This document shows positions 1 through 10,958 of a stretch of 64,000 nt of DNA, in pieces. Every line of letters starts with the position of its first letter. Position 1 is the stretch's first letter. The notes below the pieces were generated by a model. It searched no databases. It had not been told where the DNA came from and worked only from the letters and a program-made list of their open reading frames with translations. The translations under genes were made by a program, and so were the position numbers. Source of the DNA: Sorghum bicolor (taxonomy: Eukaryota; Streptophyta; Magnoliopsida; Poales; Poaceae); assembly GCF_000003195.3 (NCBI RefSeq), contig NC_012876.2, forward strand, positions 4,506,306 to 4,570,305. Direction: 5' to 3'.

Positions 1-541
1 ATCACAAAATCTTAGAAAACCAGAAATCCATTATAGTCATCAATATATGTGATAGCAAACTTCATCTAAGAAGTTACCATGACAGTGCTGGAATATTTGA
101 TACCAAACCATAATCATATGTGATAGATCTAAACATCAGAAAAAGCTATATCCATACAGCAAGATTTCTGATAGTATCATTTCTTTCCAAGGGTAAAAAA
201 GTCTTTTATTACTTCATGAATGGATATTACCACCAAGGGATATTGCTTCCCACCAAGCTTTTGTAATCAGTTGAAATTTGCAAGACAGTATATGTTTCCA
301 AAATTTTAAGGATTATCAACTACTGAGATTCATCATGGATATATAGACCAATTCTTCCCATGAGTCCATCTTCAATCTTTCTTATCAATTAAACAATGAA
401 TTGTATGCATAACAGGCTAGTTAGGTCAAGTCTAGCAAGGGCATATCACATAATTCAAACATTGTTGATGTGCAATCACAGGATGCTTTTGCAAGTTGCA
501 AGCTTTTAAATTTAATAGCATTGATGTCTAATGAGGCAACC
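1..541. other. Intronic or 3' part of the VAP27 gene, no exon found
   Basis: AT-rich sequence downstream, in gene orientation, of the last exon I can place (820-864, minus strand). I looked on the minus strand for the coiled-coil and C-terminal anchor exon expected for a VAP protein and did not find it, so that exon probably lies beyond position 1. No other gene is supported here. Confidence 0.4.
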
Positions 542-817
542 AGAGCATCTCCAAGAGATTAGCTAAACCATTTTCTAAAGGTAAATTTAGCTATTCTTGA
601 AGGAAAAACGTTTCCAACAGACTCTGTAAATGACTCTTTAAATTTAATAGCACTCTATCCCACCTTATTCGCTCTCTACTTTTGGATAGCCTACCTCACT
701 AGCCATCCTTTACAGAGTCTGTTGGAGTATTCTAATATTTTTTATCAAATCTATTTTAGAGAGTAACTAAATCAGTAAATTTGGCTAGTGTTTTTGGCTA
801 ATCTCTTGGAGATGGCT
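542..817. mobile_element. MITE with terminal inverted repeats in a VAP27 intron
   Basis: The ends AGAGCATCTCCAAGAG and (reverse complement of the right end) AGCCATCTCCAAGAG form an inverted repeat, and the two flanks carry the same three bases ACC (539-541 and 818-820). An AT-rich centre without coding potential fits a non-autonomous PIF/Harbinger-type MITE, though the 3-bp duplication is short and could be chance. Its right edge touches the splice donor of the preceding VAP27 exon. Confidence 0.65.
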
Positions 818-819
818 AC

Positions 820-2438
820 CTCAGAGGGCTTCTCCTTTGTTGTTTCAGCAGATGATCTAGATACCTATAATTTGCAAACTGATTAGAAATAGCAATTCAC
901 TAGATAATCAAATGAAAACCCGCAGAAGCCTGAGTACAAATATATATATGAAACAAAGAAAATGAGATAGATCAGTGTCTTACAGATAGTGGCATCGTGG
1001 AATGACTGATCCCATTTTCTTGTGAATATGAGGGAGCAGAAGCCCCTAGTTCAGATTCTTCAGGGATCGGGTTGGGTGTAGTTGTTGGCACATAAACCAC
1101 ACGCAGCTTGAATTCATCAACAACCTTCCCTGGCTCCTTATTGAACTGTTATCATGAAAGCATATAGACACATCACAAATGTCATGACAAGCAAGACTGC
1201 AAGAATGTATGCGCATAGCAACCTTATGAAAAAAGAACCAATCAAGAGTGGTAGAGTAGTTACCATTGCTGCATTAATTTCTTGAGCTGTTGCACCATTC
1301 TCAGCCACAACGCTTTGAACTAGGAACTTGTCCTTGCATTGCATGTCAGATGGTGAAGCCTTCTGTGCTTGCATTGTCACTAACAACAGACAAAGGTTAA
1401 GTAGACATACATACATATTTGAGTTAACGTAAGTGGATTTCCTAGCATCAAGCCATTGTTTCACGATGTTATGGATTTGGGTGCTACCTGTAACATCACA
1501 AGTTGACCCAGGTAATACAACGCCAATATTAGGACGCACGCAGTACTGCTTCGGGTTGGTTGTTTTGACCTGCGAATCATAGATGAGATATAAGATTTGC
1601 ATCTAACAGTGCATCCTATCCGAGCAAGTAAATATCCATGAAAAAAGTAGCACTGAACAATAGTTACCTTGAATGCTACATAATGGTCAGTCTTATTGGT
1701 CAATTGCATGGAGCAGGAGCTCTGCCTCATTATCTCAACTGCATGTACAGAGAAGCAGTTCAGGCACATAGCAAGACAGTTTAATCCAATGTATAGTCAA
1801 CAGAAAGACCTAAGGCAAACGAACTCAACAAACAGAGCACACTTGGAATAAGTGGTAAATAACACATTGCAGTTATTTCAAGCTAAGCAAGCAGACAATG
1901 ACCAGAATGTCAAGTCAAAACAAATATACAGGCAAATGTCATTTCACGCTACCACATGAAAACAAGCAGCACACACCAGTACAGTTACAAAGCAATCTTT
2001 TCTACAAGATCCCAAAGCCTCGGAAAGGCCAAGTAACTACCAAAACGACGACTCACCACACACAATGCACACTGGAAGCATGAACCAAGAAACAAACAAA
2101 TCTAGCCCACTCGAACCCCAGCAGACGAACAGATCGGTATACAGATGCTAGTACTCAATCGCATGATGAGACTACTACAAGAAGACATGATTCTATAACC
2201 CACTCCACGAACCAAGCAGGCTAGGGCGTCGCAAATCCACCTAGTGAGGATCGCCGACCATGATTCCCTACCAAGATCCCAGCTTTGACCAAGATCCCAT
2301 AAAAAAAAAAGAACAGTCACGGCTGCATCCCAACATGATCCAAACAGCTCGATCTCGATACGAGATCTGGGAGGACTTACAGGGGAATGCGAGCTCCGAT
2401 GGCTGGATCTCGAGGAAAGTCCCGCTTCCTCCGCTCAT
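820..2438 (-). CDS. VAP27-like vesicle-associated protein (MSP domain), partial gene
   Basis: Six coding exons on the minus strand join in frame with GT-AG borders: 2438-2381, 1738-1668, 1569-1488, 1379-1264, 1145-984 and 864-820, giving 178 codons so far. The protein begins MSGGSGTFLEIQPSELAFP and runs through a complete MSP (major sperm protein) immunoglobulin-like fold at about residues 8-126. It includes the VAP hallmark around residues 44-58 (KTTNPKQYCVRPNIG), the basic face that binds FFAT-motif partners. Residues 127-178 form the polar linker that starts VPTTTPNP. The coiled coil and C-terminal ER-membrane anchor expected in this family are not in the window. Plant VAP27 proteins sit on the ER and tether it to plasma membrane and cytoskeleton. 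The start is the first ATG in frame with a good donor GTAAGT after codon 19. The first intron is long (1739-2380). A MITE lies directly after exon 6. Confidence 0.9.
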
Positions 2439-2815
2439 GGCTGCTACCTTGCTCGATCCCTGATCCAACAAGCCCTCCTCTCACAGGGACAGAGCAAATC
2501 GGCCCCGAATCCGACCCCAAAAGGAAATAAGTTCCCTTTGCTTCCGAAGGAATTGAATGCGAAAGCCAACAGCACCGGGACCTCTGATCGATGGGGACAA
2601 GGATGGGGAAATCCCCCAAGGAATTGAGGAAAAGATGGGAAATTTCGGTCGCTCTCCTGCCTCGCTGCAGTGCCCGGGGCTCATAAAAAAAAGGTTGCAG
2701 GAGAAATGCGTTAAGACATGGATGGGGCCATGGGGGTCATTTCCCTTGGATGAACAAGCGTACCAAATGACGGTTCTACCCTTTGGTTGGTGGCAGTAGC
2801 CAGGCACTAGCCAGA

Positions 2816-2823
2816 GTATATAG
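2816..2823 (-). promoter_or_regulatory. Possible TATA box of the VAP27 gene
   Basis: Minus-strand CTATATAC lies about 380 bases upstream of the VAP27 ATG. This would leave a 5' leader of roughly 350 bases (about 2439-2790) with no other gene in it. Position relative to a transcription start is inferred. Confidence 0.35.
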
Positions 2824-5723
2824 GGTGGAGAGGGAAAGGTCATCGTGGTAATAATGTACTGATGCAGCTGAGCTGGATGAATCAGTGAGACAGTGACGTG
2901 GTGGCTTTACGCCGTGCGCAGCTGGCTGCCAAATGTTCAGGTACAGTGGGAACATGCAGTTGCATCACTGTGCAGCCTTCAATTGGGTATGCACATTTTG
3001 ATTCATCTGTGTAACGATATACTCCGTACAAGATTAGGTTGGATCAAATCCTTATGCTCAACCTTAGTTAAAATTAAATACATTCTTTATATTGAATTTG
3101 GTTGATCTGAATAGATTTTGCCAAAAAAAACCATATTCAAACAAATGCACTCCACAAAATCTCTCGTCGCCTCATCAGGGCTACTTTGGCAGCTCGAAAT
3201 CCCGTCAGGATTCCTGTAATTTTCCCGTGAAGATACCCCCGCAGATAATTTCCATGTGCCGTCACTCTGATCTATTTGGAAGCACTCCACGCAGATGTTT
3301 TAGCCCGATAGAACTCATTTTCCACATGGAAACAAGCCTGGCCTAACGACACTCGACAACGCTCCTTGTCTCATTGCAAGGCTCGTGCCACGACACTCCA
3401 CGTCTTGCTCTAGGCTCGCAAGGCCGCCGTCGTTGCCGCCACCGCCTTCCTCCTGTCGTTGCCTCTAGTCATCCTCTTCGTCACATCTTTCTACCCACTC
3501 CGACGCTCATGCGTTCGTCGTGGTGTACCAAGCCACCGAGCCATATTCTAGGTCGTTCCCCACATTTTTAGGTTAGTTTAATAATTTATTTTTTTAGTCC
3601 TTCTATCATCCTATTTGGACATTGTATTCATAATAAAATAAGCTTCATTGCCCTTTTTTATGTTAAATGCAAAGGGTTTGGTGGAAGCAATATGATTTCA
3701 TATAAGTAAAATGTGGTCGCTTCGGATAGTGAAGAGACTCATGTTTTGTTTTTTTTTATCTGTCTAGAATTTGTGAATGGAGATGAATTTGCGATGCATG
3801 TATTAGGTTGTTTAGATATTGTTAGATGGCACCAGAATCAAACTTTTACATGAATGACTCTTATTTTTATGCAAGCCTTCTCCGTTAAAAACCCCATGCC
3901 CGCCACGGGTACAATTAAGCACCTATATCCGTACCCGAGTAGGTAACGGGGTACCCGCTAGTTGCCCATGTCGTGCCCGACAAAGCTTTAGCATGCTTTT
4001 CAAATAGTAGATATCTGATATATGAATAATAAAATTATTGATATTTATTAGATATCTATTATCTATTTTTATTTTAACTCAGATATATGCAAATAAAATA
4101 CATATATTCTGATGTTTGTGTCTAAATCTCCATTTTAATTCTAATTCTGAATTTTAAGCAGCTAAGGTTTATACGTCAACACATATGTCTGACCTTAGCA
4201 GCCGGGGTACGGAAACATGAGCACATTCCTCGTTTCGAGAACTTCGTTCCAAAATATGGAACGGTAACATCACGGAACGTCGTTCCCAAATGCGGTGGAA
4301 CGTGAATCATATGCAAGAGCAATCATAGGAATGTCAGTCCCTGTTGCTAAAAAAAGGAATGTCAGTCCCAAGTGACTATGGAACTTTGTGGTGTGCGTGC
4401 ATACTGCGCCGTGCCCGTCTGTGAGCGGTCGACGACGACGGCCGGCAAAAAATCTAGTTGGCGATTGACTTATTGGCCTGAACCTGCAATGGCCTTAAGG
4501 TTGGAGTTGGACAACCCAAAATGAAAAAAATACAACAGTAAACTATACCACGCTAGGATCTGATATTGTTGGGGCTACATCACCGGCCAACGCGGTGAGC
4601 CCTTTACCCTGTGACTTGAGCCCTCGGGCAGTGGATCTGTGACCCATGGTGTTAGGGAAGGTGACCCTTGCCAAAGGTTAGCCCGACATGGTAGGCAGCC
4701 ATAAGTGGCCCTGCTCTGAGCTCACCGTCTCTTTCCCTTCGCCTACCCTTCCACCCAAGGGGTAGCGTGAAGGGAATCCCATGGCTCGTCATTGGGTGGA
4801 GGATGGTATTTTTGACGTCTATGATGTGGAACAATCGCCAACCGCTTCCCCATCCCCCAACCTCGAAATAGTTCATCAAGAGCAACAATCACGAATGACA
4901 CCAACCCTGCCTCTGAGAGCACGACTATGCTCCATCATCGTTGGGATACACAGCAGCGCTAACACCGAGTTGTGCGCCCTAGTGGATGGTGCATGAGTGG
5001 CACATGCGCATCGGCCACACTAACATCTCATTCATGGGCTTCTTGTCCGTGGCAACTTCGTTCCTATTTTTGGTAGGGACACTGACGACGGAGCTAACTA
5101 GGTTGCACATGACTACGCGCGACGTGTGCAAGCCCATCAGATTTTCAGGCCACAGCCTACCTTCGGCGGCCACAAGTACCTCTCTGCTCTAATAGCGATG
5201 ATTCGACAACCTGTAGACAATTATGTGCTTGGGAAGAATGGGGTGAGCTAGGGAAGAATAGGGTGGAGAACTAGGGGTGGAGCGTCCGCGACTCTAGCTA
5301 CCAGATATGGCCATTTCTGATGAGTCAGAGGAGATTACCGAAGCTGGAAAGCTCGTTGTAGCCCGAAACTAGGAAGTGGTGGCAAAAGTTGCACAGTGTT
5401 TTTTTCTTCTGTTTTTATGTTCACTCCATAGGAGAGGACAATGTTTTTAGAAAGAAAAAGAACAACATGTAGGGAATAGGAATCAAACCGTGGGTGCGGG
5501 GCGCGGGATAAGGGGCAAAGGAAGGAGGAGTTGCGTGCGGAGACGAGGAGGATAACACATATGATCCTAACCGTTAGATTTGATTTGAGTGAGTAAGAAG
5601 ATTTCTAAGGTGCGTGTTTTTTTTCTAGGTATAGTTATTTTAATGGAAGGAGGCTATCTCAGTGGAGGATGTTTTATGGGTTAGGTTTAACAATAAAAAC
5701 GATGATGCATTAGTATGTAGATA
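2824..5723. other. Intergenic stretch without a supported gene
   Basis: Mostly AT-rich sequence with a GC-rich patch near 3380-3560 and another at 4560-5200. Short open frames are present but none shows a recognisable domain or good codon pattern. The second patch may be an old retrotransposon remnant, see the rejected list. Confidence 0.4.
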
Positions 5724-7871
5724 TCTCTACTATAATTGAAATCTTCTCCAGGCAAATCTCACCTACAAGATCAACGACTTACAGCACATGTCATACAGAT
5801 TAGACGGCCCAGATTAAAAGGATCTTACATCTCTACTCTCCGCCTTACTCTCCGTCCTCAGCCTCGCTCGTCATCTCCGTAACTCCGTATCTATGGCAAC
5901 TCCGTATCGTAGAAAACCAACCCCGACCGTGGAGGACCGCGTCGGGCTGCCCTCCATCGGCAGGAGCGCGTCGCCGCCACCGCCCACCTCCTGCTCCTCC
6001 TCGCTCCCCACCGCGCACTGCCCCAGCGTCCCGTCGCACGGCGCCGCCCGCAGCAGCGGCGCACCGCAAGATCCTGCTGGACCCGACCTTCACCCCGCGG
6101 CAGAGCCCGCTGTCGCTTTCGCTCTCCGCGCGCAACGCGCTGCCTCCACGCAACAGGGACCGCTTCCCGACGCTCCCCGATGGCCACCTCAAGGTCGTGC
6201 TCTACGTGCACAACCGGCCCCGCTACCTTCGCCTCGTCGTCAACAGCCTCTCCCGCGTCGAGGGCATCGGCGAGGCGCTGCTCATCGTCAGCCACGACGG
6301 CTACTTCCCGGAGATGGACAAGATCGTGCAGGGCATCGACTTCTGCCAGGTCAAGCAGGTCTTCGCGCCCTACTCGCCGCACCTCTTCCCGGACGCCTTC
6401 CCCGGCGTCAGCCCCGGGGACTGCCGGAGCAACGACAAGGCCAAGGAGAAGGGGTGCCGGGGCGATCCGGACCAGTACGGCAACCATCGGGCTCCCAGAA
6501 TCGTGTCCCTCAAGCACCACTGGTGGTGGATGATGAACACCGTGTGGGATGGGATGGAGGAGACCAGGGACTTCGATGGCCACATTCTCTTCATCGAGGA
6601 GGACCACTACATCTTCCTCAACGCGTACCGGAATGCGCAGCTGCTTGTGGATTCGAAGCCGAAGAAGTGCCCCCAGTGCTACGCTATCAATCTGGCGCCG
6701 TCTGATGTTAAGTCGAAAGGTGAAGGTTGGGAGAGCTTGGTCGCCGAGAAGATGGGTAACATTGGCTATGCCTTCAATAGAACAGTGTGGAGGAAGATTC
6801 ATGCCAAGGCTAAGCAGTTTTGTGCGTTTGACGAGTACAATTGGGATATAACCATGTGGGCAACGGTGTACCCGTCGTTTGGAGCTCCTGTTTACAGTCT
6901 CAGGGGGCCTAGGAGAAGTGCTGCGCATTTTGGTAAATGCGGTCTGCACCAAGGTCAGGGTTCGAGCAACGTCTGTGTGGATAATGGTTCAGGAGCTGTG
7001 GAATTAGAGGATGCGGATAAGGTCCCTAATATTAAAGCTGATTGGCCAGTCCGCGTAATTCAGAGGCAGGAGGGATATCAAGCTGGGGTTTCAAATGATG
7101 GGGTGGCTGGGGTGACCGGCGTGATCGTGAGCTATGTTTGAGTTTTGCATACATGTACCATGTTAAAGACCCATCATCATTGTAATTCAGAGTATAGGCA
7201 CACGTTTTTTTGCAGAACTTTTTTTTCTCTGCAACATCCAAACTTAATTCAATGGGAACATCTTTGTCTCTATCAACCTATATGATTATTGCCCCACATC
7301 TATCATAGACAGACAACTCTATTATTTTACTTCGTAATGGTTTATACATTCTGGAGATGTTGGGAGTGGAGTGGGGAGAAGAGCTTTACATGTGTTTGCC
7401 AAACAATAACGCGAAATGAGGGTATTCAAATCAGAATGGAGATGTAGTGAGGACACTGGACTATATTTGGGGGAAAGCTGAGGCAATTGGCAAGGTCTTT
7501 GGAATGGAGTTTTACTTCTGTTCAAATCCTTACAAAAAACAAATGCAAATCCTGTTATGTTTCGGGACCACGGTTTGTATCACTAAATCGATTTTAACTC
7601 TGTATTTGGTGACGTGTAAGTTTGAGGTAGCGAAATCTGTAAATTTTTTTATTGTACTTGAGTGAGCTTTGCTGTATATTTGTACCTTATATTTGGTAAC
7701 TTTTCTACATAGCATTTGTTAATCAAATATATGTTCCCAAATGAAGTACCGTAATTTTTATATAGACTTTTTTTGTTAGTGGGGTAGGTTTGCTTTTTAG
7801 TTTTATGATTTATTTTAGTTTTGTATTTTTTTCTAAACGTCATCGTAGCGTTAGCACGGGTAATATACTAG
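5724..7871 (+). mobile_element. Non-autonomous Helitron carrying a GnT-II gene copy
   Basis: The left end reads TCTCTACTATAATTG directly after an A. The right end reads CTAG directly before a T, as expected for insertion between A and T without target duplication. Thirteen bases before the right end a short hairpin (7844-7858, stem CGT.GC with loop GTTA and one bulged A) precedes the sequence ending TATACTAG, the classic grass Helitron 3' terminus. No Rep/helicase is encoded, so it is non-autonomous. Nearly all the interior from 5893 to 7185 is a copy of a host glycosyltransferase gene. Comparable captures are well known for maize Helitrons. The exact 5' boundary is less certain than the 3' one. 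Confidence 0.7.
5893..7185 (+). pseudogene. N-acetylglucosaminyltransferase II (GT16) copy, damaged at both ends
   Basis: The central frame, 6062-7140, encodes the luminal catalytic domain of alpha-1,6-mannosyl-glycoprotein 2-beta-N-acetylglucosaminyltransferase (GnT-II, MGAT2 type), which adds the second GlcNAc in complex N-glycan synthesis in the Golgi. Visible hallmarks are VVLYVHNRPRYL, LIVSHDGYFPEMD, LKHHWWWMMN and the nucleotide-sugar site ILFIEEDHYIFLNAYRN. The ends are broken. An ATG frame at 5893 reads about 27 plausible residues, a second frame then gives the leucine-rich membrane anchor (near 5973-6000), and only the third frame joins the catalytic part, so at least two small indels lie in the N-terminus. 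After GYQAG a further indel shifts the frame. The expected ending WGGWGDRRDRELCL lies in another frame behind a TGA and ends at 7185. Plant GnT-II genes are normally intronless, so lack of introns is not evidence of retroposition. It lies entirely inside the Helitron. Confidence 0.8.
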
Positions 7872-7872
7872 T

Positions 7873-8196
7873 GTGAATTAAAGTGGTCTAAGTTTTAGTC
7901 ATCAATTATTCAAAAAAAAATTAGTCATTAACTTTACGTATGTAGATATAGACAACTAAAGTTTAGAGGATATACAAACAAGCTCTAAAATTGAGGAAAA
8001 CCGACATGGTGAAGACCAGCTCGTCTTCGAATTGCAATCAATCACGATCCGATTTGGAACTGGAGAGAGAATTCAAAGATGGAGTAATCTGCATGCTGAC
8101 ATGCAAGAGTCCTTTTTCAATTTTCCGACGTATGCAAGAGTCCTCCTGCCGTGCGTAGCACATGCTGATCTGCAATGCAACCGACCTAAACTGATC
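7873..8196. other. Upstream region of the MATH gene
   Basis: AT-rich sequence between the Helitron 3' end and the MATH promoter. I see no gene or clear repeat here. Confidence 0.4.
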
Positions 8197-8207
8197 CATA
8201 TATATCG
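8197..8207 (+). promoter_or_regulatory. Probable TATA box of the MATH gene
   Basis: CATATATATCG stands 129 bases before the MATH ATG at 8336, a usual distance for a plant promoter with a leader of about 100 bases. Confidence 0.5.
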
Positions 8208-8335
8208 ACGACGTCTTGAGGGTTCCAGGCATCCATCATCCAGAAACCAAGAAACCAAACCAAACCGCAAGGCTAGGAGCTGTAGATTTGATTTCAGCCG
8301 GCCATCTACCTTAATTACCACCAACGCCGGCAAAC

Positions 8336-9094
8336 ATGTCGTCGGTACCGCCGCTGCTGTCTGCCCCTGGCGCCGGCAAGCCGTCGCGCTCCGCTTCGGC
8401 CGTGGTCGCCAAGGCGACGAGGGGTTTCCAGGTGTTCTGCATCGACGGCTACTCGTGGACCAAGGCGCTCCCGGGCGGCGAGCGCATCACCTCGGAGCCG
8501 TTCAACGTCGGCGGCCGCCTGTGGCACATCGACTACTACCCCAACGGCACCGACGCGTCCAACGACTCCGCCGGCTCCATCGCCGTGTACCTCCGCCTGC
8601 AGAACACGTACAGGAACGAGGAGCGCGTGCGGGCGCAGTACAAGTTCAGCCTCCTCGACCTCGCCGGCAACGAGGCCTACGAGCTCCCCGCCGAGACGGG
8701 CATCTTCAGGACGACCGTCGGCCGCAACCCGCACACCTCCGGCGAGGAGTGCCTCGGGGACACTGGGTGCGGCTACGCGGGCTTCATCACCAAGGAGGAC
8801 CTGGAGAAGCGGCGCGACAGCCTGCTCAAGGAGGACTGCCTCGCCATCCGATGCGACGTCGGCGTCACGGAGGTGACGGCGGCCATGGCCGTCGGGCCAA
8901 AGAACGTGAGGGTGAGGCCGGCGACGATGATAAACTACGGCGGCGGCGGCGGCTACGGCTACGGCTACGGCTACGCTGGCGGCGCTGAGTCGCCGGACGA
9001 GGAAGATGACGGCGGCTCCCACAAGGGCAGGCGTGGTGAGCCGGATGACAAGGAGTACATCCGCCGCTGCCTCTCTGCCCAACGCCGAAAGTAG
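8336..9094 (+). CDS. MATH-domain protein without BTB domain
   Basis: A single uninterrupted 252-codon frame. Residues about 28-184 form a MATH (meprin and TRAF homology) domain: GFQVFCIDGYSWTKAL, then ITSEPFNVGGRLWHIDYYPNG, VYLRLQ, VRAQYKFSLLDLAGN, GFITKEDLE and CLAIRCDVGV, in the order seen in grass MATH-BTB proteins. The BTB domain that would recruit Cullin-3 is missing, so this is a MATH-only member of a family much expanded in grasses. After the domain comes a glycine/tyrosine run (GGGGGYGYGYGYAGG) and an acidic then basic tail ending QRRK. The start is the first ATG and is preceded by a TATA-like site. A probable role is substrate or partner binding; the actual partner cannot be read from sequence. 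A broken paralogue lies about 1 kb away in opposite orientation. Confidence 0.85.
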   Translation: MSSVPPLLSAPGAGKPSRSASAVVAKATRGFQVFCIDGYSWTKALPGGERITSEPFNVGGRLWHIDYYPNGTDASNDSAGSIAVYLRLQNTYRNEERVRAQYKFSLLDLAGNEAYELPAETGIFRTTVGRNPHTSGEECLGDTGCGYAGFITKEDLEKRRDSLLKEDCLAIRCDVGVTEVTAAMAVGPKNVRVRPATMINYGGGGGYGYGYGYAGGAESPDEEDDGGSHKGRRGEPDDKEYIRRCLSAQRRK

Positions 9095-9144
9095 TGACAT
9101 TGTTGGATTACTCGACATTGGATCAGATGCAATGCAGGGTCTTA

Positions 9145-9447
9145 GGCTGTCTCCAACACCACATCCATTTGGGAACCCAAACCCAAAATAGGTCTCCAAC
9201 ACAATACCCATAGCCTCCAACAGAGTACCCATACAGAAGACCCACTTTGGGTATCACTTTGGGTATCAGGAGAGCCATAACCCAAATTTGGGTATCCTCT
9301 CTCTTCGAGACCCATTTTGCAGATAGTGTTGTCTTTTAGGTCTTGTGGTTGGAGAAGACTAAAAATAAGTATGAAACCTTTTAACTGTAGCGCTACCCAA
9401 AGGACAAATGGATCTTGTATTTTGGGTGACGATTGTTGGAGATAGTC
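9145..9447. mobile_element. PIF/Harbinger (Tourist-like) MITE
   Basis: The termini GGCTGTCTCCAACA and TGTTGGAGATAGTC are inverted repeats, flanked on both sides by TTA (9142-9144, 9448-9450), the standard target duplication of this superfamily. The 303-bp interior contains several copies of the string GGGTAT/ATACCC and no coding sequence. It lies 50 bases after the MATH stop codon and may be in its 3' untranslated region. Confidence 0.8.
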
Positions 9448-9450
9448 TTA

Positions 9451-10158
9451 TGTCGGGATTGCATGCATCCTGTTTTGATTATTTCTATGCATTATAAAGT
9501 TTGTTTCTTTCCCTTATTATTTGGTTTCTTCATTTTAAAGTATTTTTTGGATTACTTGCTTTTTGCAAAATTTCTTGTTTACTCATAACTATAAAATGAG
9601 TGCCAACATAAAGTTAGTATATGGGTCTATCTACACCCCACCCGAGTATTTTGGAGCCTACCATCACATGATTTTTTCCCTCAAAATCAAATTAACAAAA
9701 ATAAGATTATCAAATTAAACAGATATTTTCTATGAATTGCAGATTAAAAGATCTACATATGGATTCAAAATTAGACATACATACAATTTTTAAAAAACAA
9801 TGAACAAAACAAAGAATTTTCAAATAGTTATGTACTTATACCAATTCTATCCAAAAGTTACACCAAAATGATCGCTGTAACTTTAATAGATATTTAATGA
9901 TTTGCATACGAGAGAGATTCACGGAGACAACTCCTTTTGCAGCGCTCCTCCAAAGAAAGAGATTCTTGTACACGTACTCCCACGGAGGCAGCGGTCGACG
10001 GAGATAAGAGGACGGAGGAATCAGACGGCCGGAAAATATCGAGTGATAGGAGCCAGAGAAAATTGCTCGAGTGCGTATATAAATGTGGTGAAACGACTAC
10101 TGTATGTCCTTATTTTATTCCAGCGACTGTTCACGCGCTGCGCCTCCCCTGATGATCA
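9451..10158. other. Spacer between the two MATH loci
   Basis: AT-rich to about 9900, then mixed composition. No gene, repeat boundary or promoter motif stands out. Confidence 0.4.
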
Positions 10159-10936
10159 TCAAGATTCTAAAGTCCGGAGCACGTACTCGCGGTCGTCCAG
10201 CCAGGTCGCCTGATGGCGGCGGCGGCGCCGCCGCCGCCGCTTCTTCCGGCGCCGCGACCGCGAGTCATCACTGTCAGTGTCATCGTCGCTAGAGCTAGAG
10301 CTTTTCGTGTCGGTGTCGTCGCGCGCAGAGCGGCTGCGCTTTGCCCCAACGGCAATGGACCGGAGCGTGAGCTGATCTAAGACGCCGACGTCGCACCGGA
10401 TGGCGAGGCAGTCGTCCTTGAGCAGGAGCCTCTCGCGGCGCGCCTCCAGCTCGTCCCAGCTGATGAACGTGTCGTGGCCGCACCCGCGGCGGTCGTTGTC
10501 GTCGCCGCGGCCGCCGCCGGAGCGCGACGTGAAGACGCCCTTCTCGGCGGGGAGCTCGTACGCGGCATTGCCGGCGTGGTCGAGCAGGCAGAACCTGTAC
10601 TGCGCCCTCAAGCGGTTCAGCGGCTCGTGGTCGTCGACGCGGTTGCGGTAGACGGCCTGCTCGCCGTCGTAAACGAGGAAGAGCGCGATGGAGTCGGACT
10701 CATCGTTGGAGCTGTCGGTGCCGTTCGGATACAGGTCGACGCGCCACCGGCGGCCGCCGACGGTGAAGTTCTGGGAGCTGATTCTTCTCGCCGCCGGGGA
10801 TCGTCGACTTGGTCAGCGAGTAGCCTTCGATGCGCAACACGTGGAACCCGCTCGCCGCCTCGACGATGGCCTTCGAAGCAGAACGCGTCTACCGGCTGGT
10901 GCCCGCGGCGGCGGATAGCAGCGGCGGCGCCGACAT
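10159..10936 (-). pseudogene. MATH-domain pseudogene, paralogue of the 8336 gene
   Basis: On the minus strand the ATG at 10936 begins MSAPPLLSAAAG, parallel to MSSVPPLLSAPGAG of the intact neighbour. Codon 16 is TAG (10891-10889). The frame continues as RSASKAIVEAASGFHVLRIEGYS to GGEK, and then an extra base shifts it. The rest, FTVGGRRWRVDLYPNGT through MRAQYRFCLLDHAGN, ISWDELEARRERLL and CLAIRCDVGV, is open to 10159 in the new frame. The C-terminal tail is serine/aspartate-rich and then arginine-rich, unlike the intact copy. A downstream start at an internal ATG is imaginable but would lose the first MATH strands. A MITE begins 22 bases upstream of the ATG, so the old promoter has been displaced. 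Confidence 0.8.
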
Positions 10937-10958
10937 GGCATGGCTTAATATAATTTTG

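Noticed and set aside
4986..5192. Frame with HEWHMRIGHTNI, like the GAG pre-integrase start of Copia polyproteins
   Set aside because: Only one short block matches; the following residues show no zinc-binding cysteines or integrase core, so chance similarity is likely.
5891..6952. 353-codon open frame on the minus strand across the GnT-II copy
   Set aside because: It is the GC-rich antisense of the real coding sequence and has no domain.
8315..9232. Long minus-strand frame opposite the MATH gene
   Set aside because: Antisense shadow caused by high third-position GC; no recognisable protein.
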